The notes beneath the pieces are model-generated. The model had not been told where the DNA came from. It made no database searches and saw only the letters and a program-made list of their open reading frames with translations. A DNA stretch of 64,000 nt, from NCBI RefSeq assembly GCF_030286045.1, contig NZ_CP127390.1:1603482-1667481 (forward strand). The letters run 5' to 3'. Shown piece after piece: positions 60,585 through 64,000 of this stretch. The stretch's first letter is position 1. Each line of letters starts with the position of its first letter. This stretch comes from Propionimicrobium sp. PCR01-08-3. Lineage in GTDB: Bacteria; Actinomycetota; Actinomycetes; Propionibacteriales; Propionibacteriaceae. Made by a program: the position numbers and the translations under genes.

Positions 60585-62015
60585 TCAGAACAGTGTGTCG
60601 TGCAGTCCGATCGCACCCACGGCGAAGATCGCGATACCCGAGATGATCAGATAGACCATGAACACATGGCCGTCCTTGATGCGCTTGTCGGTCTGGGTGA
60701 ACGACAGGTAGACGGTCGCAACCGCGACCACCATCAGATAGATGGCGTTCAGCGTGCCACCGAGAATCACCAGAACAAGAGGCGAGTTGACCACGGTCGC
60801 GAGCAGACCCCAGCAGATCGGCATGATGACCATCAGAACGCGCATCGTCTTGTTGCGGCTCTTGGCGTTCGTCCAGTCGTAAGCTCCGAACACTGCCAGG
60901 GACGCAGCAGTCTGCCGCGACAACCCCGGCACGTTCGCGAGAATCGTCTTGTAGAGCGCCACGGCTGCGAAGACGAGGAAGACCGGGCCAACCCAGGCGC
61001 CAAGGGTGTCGGTGAAGATGCGCGAGATCGTCAGAATCAGTTCATTGCCTTCGACCACCAGGCTCTGCTTGTGCAAGACCGTGGCCCCCAGCATGTAGAA
61101 GGACGCGGTCGACAGCGTGTAGATCACCCACGACACCCAGGCGTCCTTCTTCATCACCGAGATCCAACCGCGAGCGCGGGCCACCCACTCGTCCGAGCCA
61201 TCGTTGGGGCCGGTCCAGGCCGCATACCCCTTCTCGACGCACCAGAAGGTATAGCCGGAGATCTCGCCGGCACCCACGCCGGTCAGCCCGAACATCGACA
61301 GTGCGATGCCCATCGAGCCGGCCGCGATCCGGAACCTCATGCCGTCGGCCAGATCGGTGGCCGTCCACGCGAACTCGGTGAACTGGATACCGAAGACCAT
61401 CAGCACGATCAAGAACGTGACCAGCACGACCAGCCACGTGGAGAGCTTTTCGATCAACTCATATTTGTTGATCTGATGGATGATGATCGCCAGAACGATG
61501 AAGATCCACACCCAGATACCGATCGACAACGCCGAGAACGGGTCGCCGCCGATCGGCAGCAGCATCGACATTGCCACACCGGCCGCACCGACCACGCCGC
61601 CCTGACTGGCCATGAACTGGATGAACATCAAGATGACGATGTAGGACGCCCAGCTGCGTCCGAAGATCTTGGGCGGCACCTGGTTGTATCCGAAGATGCC
61701 CGGTTTGCCCGTCGAGATCGACCAGCGGGCCAACTCGATCTGCACCGCGACCTTGACGAAGGTCGACACGAAGACCAGCCAGAGCAGCATCATGCCGACC
61801 TTGGCGCCGAGCGTCGTGGCAGTGATCAACTCGCCGGACCCGACGACCGCCGCGGAAGTGATCATGCCGGGGCCGAGGAACTTGATGCTCGGCCCCCAGC
61901 CCTTGGGCGGATCTTGCACCTTCGCTGGGTCGAGAACGTACGGATCGTCCTGGATCACTCCGGTATCGGGAAGGTCGGCTTCCTCGGTTGACTGCATAGG
62001 TTCGGCTGCGGACAT
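60585..62015 (-). CDS. Nramp-superfamily transporter, non-canonical metal site
   Basis: 476 residues with about 11-12 membrane segments. Helix 1 reads FLGPGMITSAAVVGSGELIT where canonical Mn/Fe Nramp proteins have DPGN in the unwound site, and helix 6 (ALSMFGLTGVGAGEISGYTF) lacks the usual Met-Pro-His. This resembles diverged Nramp-related (NRMT-type) proteins with different substrates. The substrate is not known. Confidence 0.8.
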   Translation of the reverse strand: MSAAEPMQSTEEADLPDTGVIQDDPYVLDPAKVQDPPKGWGPSIKFLGPGMITSAAVVGSGELITATTLGAKVGMMLLWLVFVSTFVKVAVQIELARWSISTGKPGIFGYNQVPPKIFGRSWASYIVILMFIQFMASQGGVVGAAGVAMSMLLPIGGDPFSALSIGIWVWIFIVLAIIIHQINKYELIEKLSTWLVVLVTFLIVLMVFGIQFTEFAWTATDLADGMRFRIAAGSMGIALSMFGLTGVGAGEISGYTFWCVEKGYAAWTGPNDGSDEWVARARGWISVMKKDAWVSWVIYTLSTASFYMLGATVLHKQSLVVEGNELILTISRIFTDTLGAWVGPVFLVFAAVALYKTILANVPGLSRQTAASLAVFGAYDWTNAKSRNKTMRVLMVIMPICWGLLATVVNSPLVLVILGGTLNAIYLMVVAVATVYLSFTQTDKRIKDGHVFMVYLIISGIAIFAVGAIGLHDTLF

Positions 62016-62315
62016 TGCGGCTACCTTTCGAAAAGATGCAGAAATCGGTTCGGCTTCGTCTCATCGACATCGCTGCACAGATCGCACCCGAGGCTTTCGG
62101 GGCGCACCATTTTTAGCACAACAATCCGGCTGCCGCCCGCATCCCACAATGTGTCGCCCCGGGAACTGCGCCTGACCGCCCTTACGAACCCGTCATGCTC
62201 ATTTGGTTCCGGAGCCGCACTGAATTGATCGCCCAGGTGACCGCCAGGCCGGGCATCGACACACCTTTTAAACTACCGATAGTGAGCCCACTCGCCGGCC
62301 CGAACTCCTCGTGTC
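62016..62315. other. Intergenic upstream of the Nramp homologue
   Basis: 300 bp, no gene and no recognised riboswitch. Confidence 0.5.
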
Positions 62316-63182
62316 TCAGCCCTTGGCCTCGGTCTTTTCTGCCTCGGCGGCATCGGTCGTCGCAACCGACTTCGGCAAGGTCATCGGGATCAGATCGCCG
62401 GGCACCCTGGGTTGATCGTCCCGGCGCACCACCGTGTTGCTGAAGAACTCATAGACCAGCTCCGAGCTGCCGTCGATACCGGTGGCGCGGCCGGCCTCGC
62501 CCATCACCACGCCGCGCAGCATCCAGCGCGGGCCCTCCGCGAACCAGGTACGCGAGACATGGACGACCTTGTTGCCCTTGGGGTCTTTCATCGGGATGAT
62601 CCGGCGCACCTCGGTGCCGAACGGTCCCTCGGCCAGCGACGCCTTGCCCCCGGCCTTCTGCGTGGAGGCGATCATCTCGTCACGGATCTCGGCGACCATC
62701 GACGTGTGAGCGGGTGCCGCGAACAGCGCGACCTCAATCGCGGACGCCCCGGCCATCACCAGGGCCGCCTGCACCTTCTTGGTGCGCTGATCGACCTGCA
62801 GCTGCATCTGCATGCCCTTGAACGGGGTCAGCACGACACAGCCGAAGTCGAGGCGCTCGACGTCGTCGGCGTCCAGATCGACCTCGTCTAGATCGAACGG
62901 CCCGTTCTCTCGCCAATCCCGGCTGGCGTCCAATGCGGCCCATTCGTCGAGTTCCTCGGCCGGTTCTTCCCCCTCGACATCCGCATCGTCTGATTCGTCG
63001 TCGTCCGAGTCATCCTCGTCGATGTCATCTTCGGCCTCGGCGGTTTCTTCGAGGTCTTCGCCGGCTTCAGCGTCGTCGTCCGCATCGACATCTACGCCAT
63101 CGTCGAGTTTGTCGAGCGTCTGCTCCTCGGCTTCCAACTCACCGTCTTGTTCGGCAGCCTTACGCTTCTTGCGGCCAAAGAT
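62316..63182 (-). CDS. DUF3710 family protein
   Basis: 288 residues from GTG 63182, chosen for the GAGGAC site and family start VIFGRKKRKA. Residues 15-90 are a highly acidic Asp/Glu tract; the domain (FDLDEVDLDADDVERLDFGC, LRGVVMGEAGRATG) follows. Typically found next to dut in Actinobacteria, as here; function unknown. Confidence 0.9.
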   Translation of the reverse strand: MFGRKKRKAAEQDGELEAEEQTLDKLDDGVDVDADDDAEAGEDLEETAEAEDDIDEDDSDDDESDDADVEGEEPAEELDEWAALDASRDWRENGPFDLDEVDLDADDVERLDFGCVVLTPFKGMQMQLQVDQRTKKVQAALVMAGASAIEVALFAAPAHTSMVAEIRDEMIASTQKAGGKASLAEGPFGTEVRRIIPMKDPKGNKVVHVSRTWFAEGPRWMLRGVVMGEAGRATGIDGSSELVYEFFSNTVVRRDDQPRVPGDLIPMTLPKSVATTDAAEAEKTEAKG

Positions 63183-63259
63183 CACTTTTCGTCCTCTTCT
63201 CGAAATCGGTTCAAGACTAACCAACGTCGAAAACCGGGGTGAACCGTGGTCTCGCTATC

Positions 63260-63739
63260 TCAGGCCCGCGGTGACTCGCCCTGCCAGGCTGCGACCCCAC
63301 CGGTCGAGCCATACCCGCCGTCGCCACGGTCGCTGGCCGGTAGTTCGCCCACAGGTTCGAAACGCACCCTGGCGACTTGCTGGACAACGAGTTGGGCGAT
63401 CAGATCGCCTCGATGCAATTCGATCGGTATGTGCAGATCGGTATTCAGGAGCACGACCTTGATCTCGCCGCGATACCCGGCGTCCACCGTGCCCGGAGCG
63501 TTCACGATCGTCAGGCCGCTACGTGCCGCCAGACCGGACCGTGGATGCACGAAGCCGGCGTAGCCGTCGGGCAACGCCACAGAAATCCCGGTCGGCACCA
63601 GAACCCGCTCCCCCGGCTCGATCAGCACATCGATCGCGGTCGGCAGGTCAGCGCCGGCGTCTCCGGGCCTGGCATAGCCCGGCATGGGCAAACCGTCGTC
63701 GAGTATCCGGATGGGCACCACCACGTCAGCGTCAGTCAC
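63260..63739 (-). CDS. dut: dUTP diphosphatase
   Basis: 159 residues from GTG 63739. All five motifs: [50 protein letters not shown] and [11 protein letters not shown]. Trimeric enzyme that hydrolyses dUTP to dUMP. Confidence 0.95.
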   Translation of the reverse strand: MTDADVVVPIRILDDGLPMPGYARPGDAGADLPTAIDVLIEPGERVLVPTGISVALPDGYAGFVHPRSGLAARSGLTIVNAPGTVDAGYRGEIKVVLLNTDLHIPIELHRGDLIAQLVVQQVARVRFEPVGELPASDRGDGGYGSTGGVAAWQGESPRA

Positions 63740-63865
63740 GCGTGCCAGATTATCGTGAACGCGGCCCGGCACCCCAGCCCCCACCACAGAGCCGCCCGAG
63801 CCAAGGACTCCGAAGAAGAATTGCCACTGCCCCAACCGATGCGCGCAGGTGCCCTAGGATTGGGC

Positions 63866-64000
63866 AGGTGAGCGAAGAAGCGAAGAACAGCAACCAGACT
63901 TCGGGGCTTGAATACAAGATCGTCGCGGGAGCACTTGGTGCTCTCGCCACCTTTGTCGTCCAGAAGCTGATCAAGAGCGGTTGGAAGCAGATCACGGGTC
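63866..64000 (+). CDS. DUF4235 family membrane protein (5' part)
   Basis: Begins at GTG 63866 (SEEAKNSNQTSGLEYKIVAG, ALGALATFVVQKLIKSGWKQ) and runs off the right edge. The pattern matches DUF4235, small membrane-associated actinobacterial proteins of unknown function. Divergent from dut. Confidence 0.75.

Noticed and set aside
62016..62315. Metal or guanidine riboswitch before the Nramp homologue
   Set aside because: No yybP-ykoY or ykkC core motifs could be found on the minus strand.

Overview
The window is high-GC chromosomal DNA from an actinobacterium, most likely Propionibacteriales or Propionibacteriaceae; the genus cannot be fixed from sequence alone. The evidence is the codon bias, frequent GTG starts, the families DUF3000, DUF3710, DUF4235 and DUF6767, a dut-DUF3710 pair, and the MetX/MetY/MetW methionine route. 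About 70% is ordinary core and metabolic sequence. Two accessory stretches (about 13-20 kb and 20.7-31.8 kb) hold mobile and defence genes.

Layout. 0-3 kb: metY-metX-metW on the minus strand (homocysteine synthesis by acyl-homoserine sulfhydrylation). 3-5.1 kb: a substrate-binding protein and permease under a clear FMN riboswitch, hence a predicted riboflavin (RibXY-type) importer. 5.1-5.7 kb: an RHH/MazF toxin-antitoxin pair. 5.7-13 kb: two MFS transporters, a MATE exporter, an L,D-transpeptidase and a universal stress protein. 13-20.3 kb: an accessory zone with a toxin-antitoxin pair whose toxin is frameshifted, an intact IS3-family element (25-bp inverted repeats, 3-bp target duplication) that cut the end of an already damaged gene, a nuclease fragment, an Asp/Glu racemase, a broken XRE antitoxin, an AbiE two-gene system and a GNAT remnant. 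20.3-21.9 kb: tRNA-Val(GAC), tRNA-Cys and tRNA-Gly, a truncated IS, and tRNA-Val(CAC).

21.83-31.82 kb: a complete integrated element of about 10 kb, bounded by a 27-bp direct repeat of the tRNA-Val(CAC) 3' end. It encodes a tyrosine integrase, three small HTH proteins, a RepA-like AAA ATPase, an HNH protein, terminase, portal, a scaffold-like protein, connectors and an HK97-type capsid, but no tail, lysis or lysogeny genes. This is the gene content of a capsid-encoding phage satellite. It carries three striking control structures: an intrinsic terminator in the leader of the whole operon, a 14-bp hairpin that buries the capsid gene's ribosome binding site, and a 26-bp perfect palindrome with GAACTTGTCG repeats at the end of the ATPase gene.

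32-46.1 kb: nagBA with a candidate operator, a CbiX-like protein lacking the usual His, a LigD polymerase domain, MsrB, DUF3000, an RNase D-like protein, Dxs, a HIT protein preceded by a 60-bp tandem repeat, and aconitase with a MarR-type palindrome in its leader. 46-64 kb: a secreted GH28 pectinase-like enzyme, an SDR, a flavodoxin, and a TetR gene with its own operator. Then comes a divergent catabolic cluster (fused E1, E2, Zn-dehydrogenase, VOC protein and GntR facing an SDR and an aldehyde dehydrogenase). Its enzymes fit oxidation of a diol or hydroxyketone followed by thiamine-dependent cleavage. The window closes with an rRNA/tRNA uracil methyltransferase, an unusual Nramp homologue, DUF3710, dUTPase and the start of a DUF4235 gene.
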